From the NCBI RefSeq assembly GCF_014196715.1, contig NZ_JACIEF010000001.1, positions 416,872 to 480,871 of the forward strand: a stretch of DNA of 64,000 nucleotides. Direction: 5' to 3'. This document shows positions 26,513 through 35,607 of the stretch, one piece after another (the first letter of the stretch is position 1; every line of letters begins with the position of its first letter). Under the pieces are notes generated by a model. That model had not been told where the DNA came from. It saw nothing but the letters and a program-made list of their open reading frames with translations, and ran no database searches. The translations under genes were made by a program, and so were the position numbers. The stretch is from Pedobacter zeae (lineage in GTDB: Bacteria; Bacteroidota; Bacteroidia; Sphingobacteriales; Sphingobacteriaceae).

Positions 26513-27049
26513 TTAACTGAACTCAAAAAAACTGAAAGAAGAATTTCCATATTTCCTCGTTTCCGTGTAACCTGGCTGATTGCTCAGTTTCATATTACTC
26601 TGGTGTTCTACAACCAGTAATCCATCTGGTTTAAGTAATTGCTGTTCTTTAACCAACACCGGAATTTGTGGGATATTCGGCAGATTATATGGTGGATCGG
26701 CGAAAATCAGGTCGTAACTGCCACTCATTTGTTTTAAGAGTTTAAAAACATCGCCTTTTCGTACCTCGATCTGATCAAACTGATGCTGCTTAGCGGTACT
26801 TTTTACCCAGTTAACACAACCATAATCCATATCAACAGCTAAAATGCGTTCTGCACCGCGTGAGGCAAATTCGAAGGTCAGGTTTCCTGTACCACAGAAT
26901 AAGTCGAGTACGCTACAGTTTTCAAAATCGTATTTATTGTTAAGGATATTAAACAGCGCTTCTTTTGCCATATCTGTAGTAGGGCGTACAGGTAAATTTG
27001 CAGGGGGTTGCAAACGGATTCCTTTCAGTTTACCACCAATTATTCGCAT
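26513..27049 (-). CDS. rsmD: 16S rRNA (guanine966-N2)-methyltransferase
   Basis: 178 aa. Rossmann-fold methyltransferase that modifies G966 of 16S rRNA. It begins MRIIGGKLKGIRLQPP with RPTTDMAKEALFNIL, and has the SAM loop VLDLFCGTGNLTFEFASRGA and the catalytic FADPPYNLP motif. Start at 27049 overlaps the end of the DUF3822 gene by 10 bp, so the two are translationally coupled. This pair is common in Bacteroidota. Confidence 0.94.
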   Translation of the reverse strand: MRIIGGKLKGIRLQPPANLPVRPTTDMAKEALFNILNNKYDFENCSVLDLFCGTGNLTFEFASRGAERILAVDMDYGCVNWVKSTAKQHQFDQIEVRKGDVFKLLKQMSGSYDLIFADPPYNLPNIPQIPVLVKEQQLLKPDGLLVVEHQSNMKLSNQPGYTETRKYGNSSFSFFEFS

Positions 27050-27846
27050 AAATCTAAAGCAAGCAAGCCACTGAAATAATGTTTAGGCATATCGGCCAAC
27101 AATTCGCTGTTCTGTTTTCCGGCCGGAAAGAAGAAATAAAGTCGATTGAAGTATTTTAACAAACAGTTGTAATGTTCATCATCTTCATTAATAATGCCCT
27201 GGATGTAAACAGGAATGGTATCATTTAAGCCCAATTGTTCAATCATCAGCAACAGGAAATAATTAAACTCCTCGGCGGTTTCAGATTCGTAATGGTTCTG
27301 AAAAACAACCTTTTTATCCTTGGTATACAGTATGTTGAATGAGACTGCAGTAAAGTCGATTAATAAAGATTCGTCGGCCAAATGATTAAACAAAGCTATT
27401 AAAGGCTCTGATTGCGTAAATAAATCAGTTTCCTGTGGTAAGCTCGCTTTAATTTCATCATTTAGGCAAAAAACGGTATTAAAACCGAGTGATTTATTGT
27501 GTTTGGTATAAACTTTAGCATCAGTGCCCAGGTATTGGGCATAAACACTTAAATTTTCATCATCAAACCATTCATCAGGGATGAAAATGAAATTGGAAGT
27601 ATGTATAGCTGCTTTAACCGTGGCGTATTTTAAAGATAGGTGGTGGTCTGTTTCAAAAGCCAGTCTGAGGTCTTTCCTGACGTCTGCACAGCCCTGTTTA
27701 TCAAAAATGAGGTTAATCTCTTCAGTATCCTTACTTACCACGGCATAAGAAAAACTGTCATTCGTTATTTTTAACAGTAAATGGCAGTTTGCGGATGCAT
27801 CCGGATTAAAGTTCGGGTCGACCAATAAGAGACTATTGTTACTCAT
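27040..27846 (-). CDS. DUF3822 family protein
   Basis: 268 aa. The start (LLLVDPNFNPDASANCHLLLKITNDSFSYAVV), the central IFIPDEWFDDENLSVYAQYLG and the C-terminal YIQGIINEDDEHYNCLLKYFNRLYFF match the DUF3822 family, which has an actin/ASKHA-like alternation of strands and is found almost only in Bacteroidota. Function is unknown. Coupling to rsmD by a 10-bp overlap suggests a link with rRNA modification or growth, but this is inference. Confidence 0.85.
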   Translation of the reverse strand: MSNNSLLLVDPNFNPDASANCHLLLKITNDSFSYAVVSKDTEEINLIFDKQGCADVRKDLRLAFETDHHLSLKYATVKAAIHTSNFIFIPDEWFDDENLSVYAQYLGTDAKVYTKHNKSLGFNTVFCLNDEIKASLPQETDLFTQSEPLIALFNHLADESLLIDFTAVSFNILYTKDKKVVFQNHYESETAEEFNYFLLLMIEQLGLNDTIPVYIQGIINEDDEHYNCLLKYFNRLYFFFPAGKQNSELLADMPKHYFSGLLALDLCE

Positions 27847-27926
27847 TGAAACAAAAATAGAGTTTTTTAAGGATTAACAGTATAATGAGGTTAAATTTTT
27901 GATTTTACCTCCTGGCAGTTTAGTTT

Positions 27927-28127
27927 TTTACCACAGAAACATAACATTCAGGGAAAAAAATAGCCATTTGCTTTCTAATGGCCTGGTGAACCTTTTACCA
28001 CCTGAGTTCACTTTTAATCGGTTTATATGGCTTAAAAATATTCCATTAACCTGGTGTTTTTGCAATGCTTGGTGGTTAAATGAACATTTAAAGTATTTGT
28101 GTTCACCTGCGAAAATCTGTGGTTAAA
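27927..28127. repeat. Gap bounded by inverted TTTACCACAGA / TCTGTGGTTAAA
   Basis: Ends at 27927-27937 and 28116-28127. The inside holds GGTGAACCTTTTACCACC-type imperfect repeats and no credible gene; an open frame across it is incidental. Confidence 0.45.
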
Positions 28128-28200
28128 ATGTCAGTGTTTTTTTACCAAAATCAAACCTTTTACCTGCTCAAAAATCAAATATTCGGCTTAAATTCGGAAC

Positions 28201-29340
28201 ATGAGTTACAGGCCTACCTATAAAGCAGCAAACACCATTGCAGCAACCATTGAGCAACATTTTGTTAAACTACACCAAAATGCAATTACAAAGGGCGAGA
28301 TAGATTTGGCTACTCAACCTGACAGGGGAATTATCGAAGCCATTATAGACGTTGCTTTTTGGAGCAGCCTTCGTAAGGAAGAAGGGCATTCGCCAAGGAT
28401 ATCGATTGCATTTTTACAGCCATCGCAAACCTCTAAACCGTTGGTTTTTGCAAAGAGATTACCCTTAAATGCCAATACTTTAACAAAAATTGCACCCGGA
28501 ATTGAACGGTCTGGTATACACCTTGGGGTTTGGGAAGAAGATGGTGAGCTTTATATCTGGGGTACTACTTTAAATATTCCCAATTTCTGCTTTGTGGTGG
28601 ATGTTTCTGAGCCTGGCTTAATCGTAATTAAACACCGCCGGATTTATGGCATCGGTAAATTTACCAATGTAGCTGTGTTAAAGGGGGAGCAGATCCGCAT
28701 TGTTGATGACAGGAGCTGTACCAATAGGGATTGTCCGCCGGTTTTGCAGGCCTTGTTGGATTTAACCGTTTTGGCGAGCTGGAACGATCCGATCAATATC
28801 CTCATCCAGTTTTCGGTATCGATGCGCGCGCATGGCAGGGGTGGAGCTTTGTTGATTGTGCCTAAAGGCGACACAAAATGGGAGGAATCCATTATCCACC
28901 CGATACAATACCTGGTAGAGCCCCCATTTTGCGGATTATCAAACCTTGCCAAACAGAACGGAAATCAGAGCGAAATCTTCTCGCAGGGTGCTGTTCGCCG
29001 AGAAGTAGAACATCTGGCAGGTTTAACCGCGGTTGATGGCGCAACAATTATTAATGAAGAGTTTGATCTTATTGCTTTTGGTGCCAAAATTGGCCGGGCA
29101 AAGGGGAAACCTACCGTAGAGCAGATTGCTTTCTCAGAGCCCATTGTAGGCGGAGAGGATAAGATTTTATATCCTGGTCAGTTGGGCGGTACCAGGCATT
29201 TTTCTGTTGCGCAGTTCGTGAACGATCAGCCGCAGGCTATTGGTTTTGTAGCCTCGCAGGATGGTCATTTTACCATTTTCAGCTACAGTAAAAAACAAAA
29301 TATGGTCATGGCGCATCGCATTGAAACATTACTGCTGTAG
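28201..29340 (+). CDS. DACNV sensor / diadenylate-cyclase-like protein
   Basis: 379 aa. The N-terminal ~220 residues match the DACNV type of putative sensor domain that precedes DAC (DisA-like) domains. The C-terminal ~110 residues contain two DAC-like motifs: DGA at residues 279-281 within TAVDGATIINEEFDLIAFGA, and GTRHFSVAQFV with Arg332-His333. In DisA and CdaA these positions (DGA and RHR) hold ATP for c-di-AMP synthesis; here the third residue of the second motif is Phe334. So it could be an active cyclase or a nucleotide-binding relative. Cytoplasmic, no membrane segment. Monocistronic. Confidence 0.72.
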   Translation: MSYRPTYKAANTIAATIEQHFVKLHQNAITKGEIDLATQPDRGIIEAIIDVAFWSSLRKEEGHSPRISIAFLQPSQTSKPLVFAKRLPLNANTLTKIAPGIERSGIHLGVWEEDGELYIWGTTLNIPNFCFVVDVSEPGLIVIKHRRIYGIGKFTNVAVLKGEQIRIVDDRSCTNRDCPPVLQALLDLTVLASWNDPINILIQFSVSMRAHGRGGALLIVPKGDTKWEESIIHPIQYLVEPPFCGLSNLAKQNGNQSEIFSQGAVRREVEHLAGLTAVDGATIINEEFDLIAFGAKIGRAKGKPTVEQIAFSEPIVGGEDKILYPGQLGGTRHFSVAQFVNDQPQAIGFVASQDGHFTIFSYSKKQNMVMAHRIETLLL

Positions 29341-29402
29341 TTAAATTGCTTAATTGTTACATTGTTTTATAATTGAGGTAAGGAGCACTTAGAAAAGAGC
29401 AC

Positions 29403-29560
29403 TATCTTTGCCTCCTAAACCGTATTGCAGCGGCATCCCCCGGTTTTTTCGCCGGGGATATAGCGGAAAGACGGACGTTCGGAACCGGTGAGCAGTGCAA
29501 TTGCTTTTCAAACAAAAAAGATTGTTTTTTGAGAACAGTAGCGGTAAACGGTTAACCAAT
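29403..29560 (+). ncRNA. Candidate structured RNA ahead of RecD-like helicase gene
   Basis: A -7 element TATCTTTG lies at 29403-29410. The following ~145 bases have nested pairing: AACCGT (29418-29423) with ACGGTT near 29549-29554, TTGCA with TGCAA (29425-29429 and 29496-29500), a GC-rich hairpin ATCCCCCGG/CCGGGGAT (29435-29459), and CAAAAAA/TTTTTTG (29513-29531). Local GC is well above the surroundings and there is no open frame. It could be free-standing or a leader element of the helicase gene. Family not recognised. Confidence 0.55.
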
Positions 29561-29578
29561 TTATACAATTAACCCCAA

Positions 29579-31012
29579 ATGATCCAGGATAAAAGCCAGC
29601 TTATTGCTGCCGCATACGAACATACACCAACCAAAGAACAATTGCTTTTTTGCGAGCGAATGTCGGTGTTTTTACAACAGGAAGAGGAGTACCGCTGTTT
29701 TGTATTAAAAGGTTATGCGGGTACAGGTAAAACCACTTCTGTAGCGGCCCTGGTTAAGGTGCTGGCTAAATTTAACCTGCGCAGCGAATTGCTTGCCCCA
29801 ACGGGAAGGGCAGCAAAGGTGATGAGCCAGTATTCGTACCGGAAAGCATTAACCATACATAAGCGGATTTACCGGAAACGTTCGGCAGCATCGCCAGAAA
29901 TGCAGTTTCAGCTGGCCCCAAATCTTTCCGAAAATACACTGTTTATTATCGATGAGGCTTCGATGATTGCCGATGAGTTTAATGAAACAGGTTCTTCAAT
30001 ATTGAGGGATCTGCTGGAATTTGTATATAACTCCAAAAACTGTTTCCTGCTTTTTGTAGGCGATACGGCGCAGTTACCTCCCGTGGGTAGTTTAGATAGC
30101 CCTGCATTGAATGAGCAATACCTAAAAGATAAATTTGCCCTGGAGGTATCGTCGGTTGAATTGAAAGAAGTGGTACGGCAGGGAAAAAAATCGGGCATTC
30201 TGGCCAATGCCACCATGCTCAGGAACCAGATTGCCAAAAATCCGGAAAATCCCTTGCCTAAATTCCTGACTAAAAACTACAGCGATATTTATAACATGCC
30301 TGGTGCACGCTTGGTAGAGGGGTTAGAATATGCCTACCGAAAATTTGGAATGGAAAATACACTGGTGGTTTGCCGTTCCAATAAAGCTGCAAATGTGTAT
30401 AACCAGCAGATTAGGGCGAGGTTGTTATACCGCGAAGAGGAACTAACAGGGGGGGATCAGGTTATGGTGGTACGGAACAATTATTTCTGGCTACCTGATA
30501 ATGAAGATACCGCTTTTATAGCCAATGGCGATATGGCTAAAGTGATCCGCGTAAGGGGAGAGGAAGAGCGTTATGGTTTCCGCTTTGCCGATGCCACTTT
30601 AGAGTTTATGGATTTCCCTGCGGCCGGACAGATCAGTTGCAAAGTTATGCTTGATACACTGAATTTAGAAAGTGCCAACCTGCCTTATGAGCAGAACAAG
30701 CGACTTTTTGATGGATTAAATGAAGATTACGAACATATTGCCAATAAAAGGCAACGGATGCTGGCCATTAAGGCTGATCCTTTTTATAATGCGCTGCAGA
30801 TTAAGTTTGCTTATGCGGTTACCTGTCATAAGGCTCAGGGCGGACAATGGGATGCAGTTTTTGCCGATCAGGGTTATCTTACCGAAGAGATGATCGATCT
30901 GGATTTTCTCCGCTGGTTATATACAGCGGTAACCCGTGCGAAAAAAGAGTTATATTTAGTGAATTTTGCGCCACAGCTTTTTGCGAAGACGGCGTTGGAG
31001 GATTATTTTTAG
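29579..31012 (+). CDS. RecD-like superfamily 1 DNA helicase
   Basis: 477 aa. Walker A GYAGTGKTT (residues 45-53), PTGRAAKVM, Walker B FIIDEASMI, GDTAQLPPVGS (motif III), VVCRSNKAA, then the UvrD-C2 part: AVTCHKAQGGQWDAVF (motif V) and LYTAVTRAKKELYLV (motif VI). This is the AAA_30 plus UvrD_C_2 architecture of short RecD2/Dda-type 5'-3' helicases. Likely acts in repair or replication restart. No RecB/RecC neighbours. Preceded by the candidate RNA, 20 bp from its last paired base. Confidence 0.88.
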   Translation: MIQDKSQLIAAAYEHTPTKEQLLFCERMSVFLQQEEEYRCFVLKGYAGTGKTTSVAALVKVLAKFNLRSELLAPTGRAAKVMSQYSYRKALTIHKRIYRKRSAASPEMQFQLAPNLSENTLFIIDEASMIADEFNETGSSILRDLLEFVYNSKNCFLLFVGDTAQLPPVGSLDSPALNEQYLKDKFALEVSSVELKEVVRQGKKSGILANATMLRNQIAKNPENPLPKFLTKNYSDIYNMPGARLVEGLEYAYRKFGMENTLVVCRSNKAANVYNQQIRARLLYREEELTGGDQVMVVRNNYFWLPDNEDTAFIANGDMAKVIRVRGEEERYGFRFADATLEFMDFPAAGQISCKVMLDTLNLESANLPYEQNKRLFDGLNEDYEHIANKRQRMLAIKADPFYNALQIKFAYAVTCHKAQGGQWDAVFADQGYLTEEMIDLDFLRWLYTAVTRAKKELYLVNFAPQLFAKTALEDYF

Positions 31013-31135
31013 AAGATAATTGTACCGGTTGTTAATAGATAACCACTAACACACAATTTTTTGTCTCGTGCCAATGTGGTGCTTAAGCTTAATTTTATTT
31101 ATGCTTTTATAGTCAAACTTACTAACCAATTATAT

Positions 31136-31807
31136 ATGAAATTTGCCTTTAGTCTTAAAAATAAGCTTAAAATTGCTTTCTTACTTTTATGTATCATGTG
31201 CTGCACTTTATTGATCCGTTTTTTGGAAGATAAAAGTGTAGAGAAAATCAATGCTTCGTTTATTTCGATGTATAACGATAGGCTTATTCCGGCTACAGAT
31301 TTATATTTCATTGCTGAGAATTTATACCATAAAAATGCAATTCTTCAGAAGGCATTGCTCGGAAACGACGTTTTACAGGGTTCAACGGTGCTTGTGAAAA
31401 TGAATAAACATAACCGTAGCATAGATTCGCTGATCACTAAGTATGAACTTACTTTGTTGGTAAAACAAGAACAAAGCTTTTTAAATGAGCTTAAAAGGGC
31501 ATTACTTGTTCAGCAGGGCTTGGAAGCTAAAATACTCAGTTTGGCCGGTGCTGAAGGGCGGATAATTTATGAGTCGGTGGGAAAAAATGCAGCTGATCAA
31601 ACGTTGGCCAAGCTATCGGCCCTCATTAAAATACAATCTAAAGTGGGTAACGACCTGATTAAAGGCTCAAAGATTTTTGTTTCAGGAACGAAAGTATATT
31701 CTACATTTCAGGTTATTTTAGCTGTTGTGATCGGAATTATGATTGTAGCTATTATTTCGGCTTCGAATGTGGTGAAGATTCATAGCGATAAATTTAACCT
31801 GAATTAA
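31136..31807 (+). CDS. Membrane protein with MCP-type four-helix-bundle sensor
   Basis: 223 aa from the ATG at 31136, the first that gives a sensible N-terminus (MKFAFSLKNKLKIAFLLLCIMCCTLLIRF, first transmembrane segment). A helical periplasmic domain follows (NASFISMYNDRLIPATDLYFIAENLYHKNAIL), typical of 4HB_MCP_1 sensors, then a second membrane segment (FQVILAVVIGIMIVAIISA) and a short cytoplasmic tail. There is no methyl-accepting, HAMP or kinase domain, so it is a sensor without a visible output. Monocistronic. Confidence 0.7.
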   Translation: MKFAFSLKNKLKIAFLLLCIMCCTLLIRFLEDKSVEKINASFISMYNDRLIPATDLYFIAENLYHKNAILQKALLGNDVLQGSTVLVKMNKHNRSIDSLITKYELTLLVKQEQSFLNELKRALLVQQGLEAKILSLAGAEGRIIYESVGKNAADQTLAKLSALIKIQSKVGNDLIKGSKIFVSGTKVYSTFQVILAVVIGIMIVAIISASNVVKIHSDKFNLN

Positions 31808-31846
31808 ACTCTCCGATTCCACTACCCTTGACAGCCTTCAATAAAA

Positions 31847-31975
31847 TGGCCGTCATGGCGAGGAGGAACGACAAAGCTTTCTCGAAATGACGATTTCCCG
31901 AGCAGGTGTATACAGATTTCTCCCGGCCTCTGCGGGCAGGTATTCCGTTTTACGACGGTCGAAATGGCGATTTGT
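31847..31975. repeat. Dispersed intergenic repeat (GTCAT...TCGAAATGACGA)
   Basis: Contains CGTCATGGCGAGGAGGAACG, TCGAAATGACGATTT (31882-31896) and TCGAAATGGCGATTT (31959-31973). Related ends occur at 18926-19062. Such strings are common between Bacteroidota genes. Confidence 0.55.
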
Positions 31976-31993
31976 ATAGTGCTAATTTTATTA

Positions 31994-32839
31994 TTATTCA
32001 GCTTCGTCGTCTGTAATCAGTCTGATGGAATCGTCGGAAAGAACGATCAAACGTTCTTTGTATAATGATCCGATCGTCTTTTTGAAGGCACTTTTGCTGA
32101 TCTGGAAACGGTGATAGATATCTTCCGGAGAGCTTTTGTCGCCCAGTTCGATGATGCCACCACTTTTTTTCAGTTCTTTTAACACCAGCTCTTTCGAGTG
32201 GAGGATATGGCCATAACCGCTGGGTTGCAGGGTTAAGTCGATCTTGCCTTCTACCCGGATTTTCTTAATCCAGCCTTTACGCCTTTCGCCGGGTTGAACG
32301 TTATGGAAAACCTCGTTATAGTAAAGTAAACCAATGTAGGTATTGTTGATGATGGCATTGTAACCGAGATCCGTTTCCTCGGTAATCAGTAAGCTTACTT
32401 CATCACCTTCTTCAAAATCAAAACCATCTTCTTCTACAAAATCGTACAATTTTGAAGATGCCAATAAGCGGCCGTTATTTTCATCCAAATACAGGTACAC
32501 TACATATTTGTAGCCCTTTTGCATTGGTCTTTTTTGTTCACGGTTAGGTACGTACACATCTTTATCGATACCCAGATCCATAAAAACACCATCTTCGCCA
32601 TCGGAAACTACTTTTAAGAAAGCAAAATCGCCAACTTCGGCATAGGCTTTTTGGGTCGTTCCGGTTAAGCGGCCATCTTTTTGTATAAAAACAAAAACTC
32701 TGATATTATCGCCAATTTCTGCACCTTTTGGTACATATTGGTAAGGTAGGATTACCTGTTTATCACCATCAGTTAAGTTTAATCCGGCTTCTGTTTTGCT
32801 TAAAATCCTTAACTCGTTGTATTTACCTATTTCAATCAT
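31994..32839 (-). CDS. CvfB-like S1 RNA-binding protein
   Basis: 281 aa. Opening MIEIGKYNELRILSKTEAGLNL is the first S1-like barrel of the CvfB/YitL family; further S1 barrels follow (VGDFAFLKVVSDGEDGVFMDLG, then YNAIINNTYIGLLYYNEVF), and a C-terminal winged helix (SPEDIYHRFQISKSAFKKTIGSLYKERLI). CvfB in Staphylococcus affects virulence gene expression through RNA. Cytoplasmic, monocistronic. Confidence 0.88.
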   Translation of the reverse strand: MIEIGKYNELRILSKTEAGLNLTDGDKQVILPYQYVPKGAEIGDNIRVFVFIQKDGRLTGTTQKAYAEVGDFAFLKVVSDGEDGVFMDLGIDKDVYVPNREQKRPMQKGYKYVVYLYLDENNGRLLASSKLYDFVEEDGFDFEEGDEVSLLITEETDLGYNAIINNTYIGLLYYNEVFHNVQPGERRKGWIKKIRVEGKIDLTLQPSGYGHILHSKELVLKELKKSGGIIELGDKSSPEDIYHRFQISKSAFKKTIGSLYKERLIVLSDDSIRLITDDEAE

Positions 32840-33125
32840 TTTATTGGGGCTTAACCATTTTCTTCAATGGCTTTACTGCAAAGGTAGCAATGTTTAGTGG
32901 TAAATTGGTTTTAAATCATCGGAGATAATTTTGAGCTGTAGTCCATCATATCGTATAGGTTCCATTGATTTCATCTCGTATCAAAGAACTGAAGCGAATT
33001 CAGGATGGCTTTTATATTTATAATACCATCTTGATGGCTGTTAATAACTAACGTTAATTACAAAATTAAGGATGGTTATTAAAAAATATATATTTTAGTG
33101 GCTGATCTAAAAACATATCAACAGA

Positions 33126-33728
33126 ATGAATAAGCTGATACCTCCATTTTTTTTAAGTGACGAATATTTTATTGACGAGAAGGTAAACTTCCTGAAGTTT
33201 GCAAACGAATACAAGGTTTATAACGATCAGGGCGCTCAGATCGGCGTTATTAAACAACGTATTTCGGGCTGGCAAAAGGTTTTAACATTATTGATCGATA
33301 AGCGAATGATGCCTTTTAAACTTGAAATTACCGATACCAACGATCAGTTACAGGCCACCATTACAAGGGGCTGGACCTTTTGGATGTCGAAAATTATTGT
33401 TACCGATCCACAAGGAATTGAAGTAGGAATAATTAAACAAAAGTTTAAATTTTTTAAGCCAACTTTTACCATTTCGAGTCCGGTAACCGGAGAAGAAATT
33501 GCCAAAATATCGGGCGATTGGAAAGCCTGGAATTTTACCATCACCAATAATTTGGGTGCAGAAATGGGTAAGATCAGTAAAAAATGGGCTGGTGCTTTGA
33601 AAGAAATTTTTACCACCGCAGATAAATACAATGTTTCCATTGATCCGAGTTATGCCGAAAGCAATCAAAAAGTGGCAATTGTGGCCACTGCCATTACGAT
33701 TGATATGGTGCTGAAAGAGAGTAAATAA
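33126..33728 (+). CDS. Phospholipid scramblase / LURP-one-related protein
   Basis: 200 aa. Repeated strand pairs with the pattern KVYNDQGAQIGVIKQ, IIVTDPQGIEVGIIKQKFKFFKPTF and FTITNNLGAEMGKISKKW are those of the LURP-one/scramblase-like (Tubby-like) twelve-strand barrel, closed by a hydrophobic helix (QKVAIVATAITIDMVLKE). Bacterial members have no settled function; membrane or lipid contact is likely. Monocistronic, 140 bp ahead of the ABC exporter pair. Confidence 0.78.
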   Translation: MNKLIPPFFLSDEYFIDEKVNFLKFANEYKVYNDQGAQIGVIKQRISGWQKVLTLLIDKRMMPFKLEITDTNDQLQATITRGWTFWMSKIIVTDPQGIEVGIIKQKFKFFKPTFTISSPVTGEEIAKISGDWKAWNFTITNNLGAEMGKISKKWAGALKEIFTTADKYNVSIDPSYAESNQKVAIVATAITIDMVLKESK

Positions 33729-33832
33729 TTGCATTGGTGAATGAGGGCATGATGAGTTATTGAAAGGCAAATGCTTACGAATAAGTTACATTCTCTCATT
33801 CAATAATTACACTTTTAATCATTTCTTTGGGC

Positions 33833-33840
33833 TAAATTTG
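33833..33840 (+). promoter_or_regulatory. Bacteroidota -7 element (TAAATTTG)
   Basis: Matches TAnnTTTG 30 bp before the first ABC exporter gene. Confidence 0.45.
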
Positions 33841-33870
33841 GGACCTACAATTTAAGGTATCTTCATTGAT

Positions 33871-35607
33871 ATGAAAAAAACCAAAGAGGCCAAAAAGCCA
33901 GGTATTTTCAGTCTGCTTGGAAATTACAAAGGCTTAATTTTTTTGCTGATTTTTTTTGCCCTGCTCAGTAACGGGATCAACCTGCTTTTACCTAAAATTA
34001 TTGCCAGTGGTATCGATTCTTATACCAGGCATACCTTCGATTTTAAACACATCCTGTTCCAGTTTTTGCTCGCTATTGTATTGGTTTTTATCTTTACTTA
34101 TTTACAAAGTATGGTACAGACTTATGCATCAGAACGTGTTGCAAAAGATTTAAGGGCCAAACTTTCTGATCAGATTTCGAGGCAAAGCCATGCTTATATT
34201 ATTCAGGCTAATCCTTCTAAGTTACTGACCAACCTTACTGCCGATACCGATTCGATCAAAATGTTTGTTTCGCAGGCTGTTGTTTCGATCTGTTCGTCTA
34301 TATTTTTAATTGTTGGAGCAAGTATCCTGCTGCTCATGATCAATTGGAAACTGGCACTTTGTGTAATCGCTATCGTGCCGATTATTGGCGGTGCTTTTTT
34401 TTACGTGCTGAGCAAGGTAAAAGTGCTTTTCAAAAAGAGCAGGGAAGTAATTGATTGGTTGAATAAGGTGATCAGCGAAAGTATTTTGGGTTCCGCCCTG
34501 ATCCGTGTAATCAATTCACAGATGTTGGAGTACCATAAATTTTTAGATGCCAACGCGAAAGCAAGGGATCTGGGAATATCCATCCTCCGCATGTTTGCCG
34601 CATTAATTCCGGTTATTGTTTTCACAGCCAACTTAGCCGGGTTATGCATTTTGGTATTGGGAGGCCATTTTGTGATTACCAATTCGATGAGCCTGGGAGA
34701 GTTTACCGCTTTTAGCAGTTACCTTACCCTTATTATATTCCCCATTTTGGTAATTGGTTTTATGAGCAATGTCATTGCCCAGGCTACAGCTTCTTACCAA
34801 AGAATTGAACATGTACTGAATGCCCCGCAAATTGCCCATCCCGGAACGTTAAAAAGCTCCTTAAAAGGAGATGTTGAAGCGAAAGATATTACTTTAAGTT
34901 TTGGGCAAAAACCAGTTTTAAAGTCGGTATCTTTTTCTGCTAAAGCAGGTTCTAAAACGGCCATTATCGGTCCTACGGCCGCCGGAAAAACCCAGTTGCT
35001 ATATATTTTAACGGGTTTGACAGATGCTGATGCCGGATCGGTATTGTACGACGGACAGGAGATTAAGCAGTATAAACAGGAAGACTTCCATAAACAGGTA
35101 GGGTTTGTTTTTCAGGATAGCATTATGTTTAACATGAGCATCAGGGAGAATATTGCCTTCAGTAATACGGTTACGGATGAATCTTTGGCTAAAGCCATTG
35201 CAACAGCCGAGTTGAAAGATTTTATAGCTGCTTTGCCCGATCAATTAAATACGGTTGTTTCGGAGCGGGGAAATAGTCTTTCGGGCGGACAAAAGCAGCG
35301 GATCATGTTGGCGAGGGCACTGGCCGTAAATCCGAAAATCTTATTGCTCGATGATTTTACTGCCCGTGTTGATACCAATACGGAGAAAAGGATTCTGGAG
35401 AATATCCAGCAGCATTATCCCGGTTTAACTTTAATTTCCATTACCCAAAAAATAGCTTCTGTTGAACATTATGATAAAGTGATCTTGCTGATGCAGGGAG
35501 AAATCATTGCAGAAGGAACTCACCAGGAACTACTGAAAAATAGTCCTGAATACGTTCAGATTTACAATTCACAACAGAGTACCAGTAATTATGAACTACA
35601 ACCTTAA
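33871..35607 (+). CDS. ABC exporter half, degenerate-site subunit
   Basis: 578 aa: six-helix exporter domain then a nucleotide-binding domain. Walker A is GPTAAGKT and the signature LSGGQKQR is canonical, but the catalytic Glu after Walker B is Asp495 (LLLDDFTAR) and the switch His is Gln526 (SITQKIAS). With its partner it forms a heterodimer of the BmrC/BmrD or TM287/288 type, in which one ATP site is not hydrolytic. Overlaps the next gene by 17 bp. Substrate (drug or lipid) cannot be told. Confidence 0.9.
   Translation: MKKTKEAKKPGIFSLLGNYKGLIFLLIFFALLSNGINLLLPKIIASGIDSYTRHTFDFKHILFQFLLAIVLVFIFTYLQSMVQTYASERVAKDLRAKLSDQISRQSHAYIIQANPSKLLTNLTADTDSIKMFVSQAVVSICSSIFLIVGASILLLMINWKLALCVIAIVPIIGGAFFYVLSKVKVLFKKSREVIDWLNKVISESILGSALIRVINSQMLEYHKFLDANAKARDLGISILRMFAALIPVIVFTANLAGLCILVLGGHFVITNSMSLGEFTAFSSYLTLIIFPILVIGFMSNVIAQATASYQRIEHVLNAPQIAHPGTLKSSLKGDVEAKDITLSFGQKPVLKSVSFSAKAGSKTAIIGPTAAGKTQLLYILTGLTDADAGSVLYDGQEIKQYKQEDFHKQVGFVFQDSIMFNMSIRENIAFSNTVTDESLAKAIATAELKDFIAALPDQLNTVVSERGNSLSGGQKQRIMLARALAVNPKILLLDDFTARVDTNTEKRILENIQQHYPGLTLISITQKIASVEHYDKVILLMQGEIIAEGTHQELLKNSPEYVQIYNSQQSTSNYELQP

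Noticed and set aside
27899..28126. 75-codon open frame
   Set aside because: It spans the inverted-repeat gap; residues are of low coding quality and no leader is present.
29416..29545. Identification of the 29.4-kb RNA as SRP RNA
   Set aside because: AGCAGTGC is similar to part of SRP domain IV, but the GGAA tetraloop and its paired strand cannot be found.
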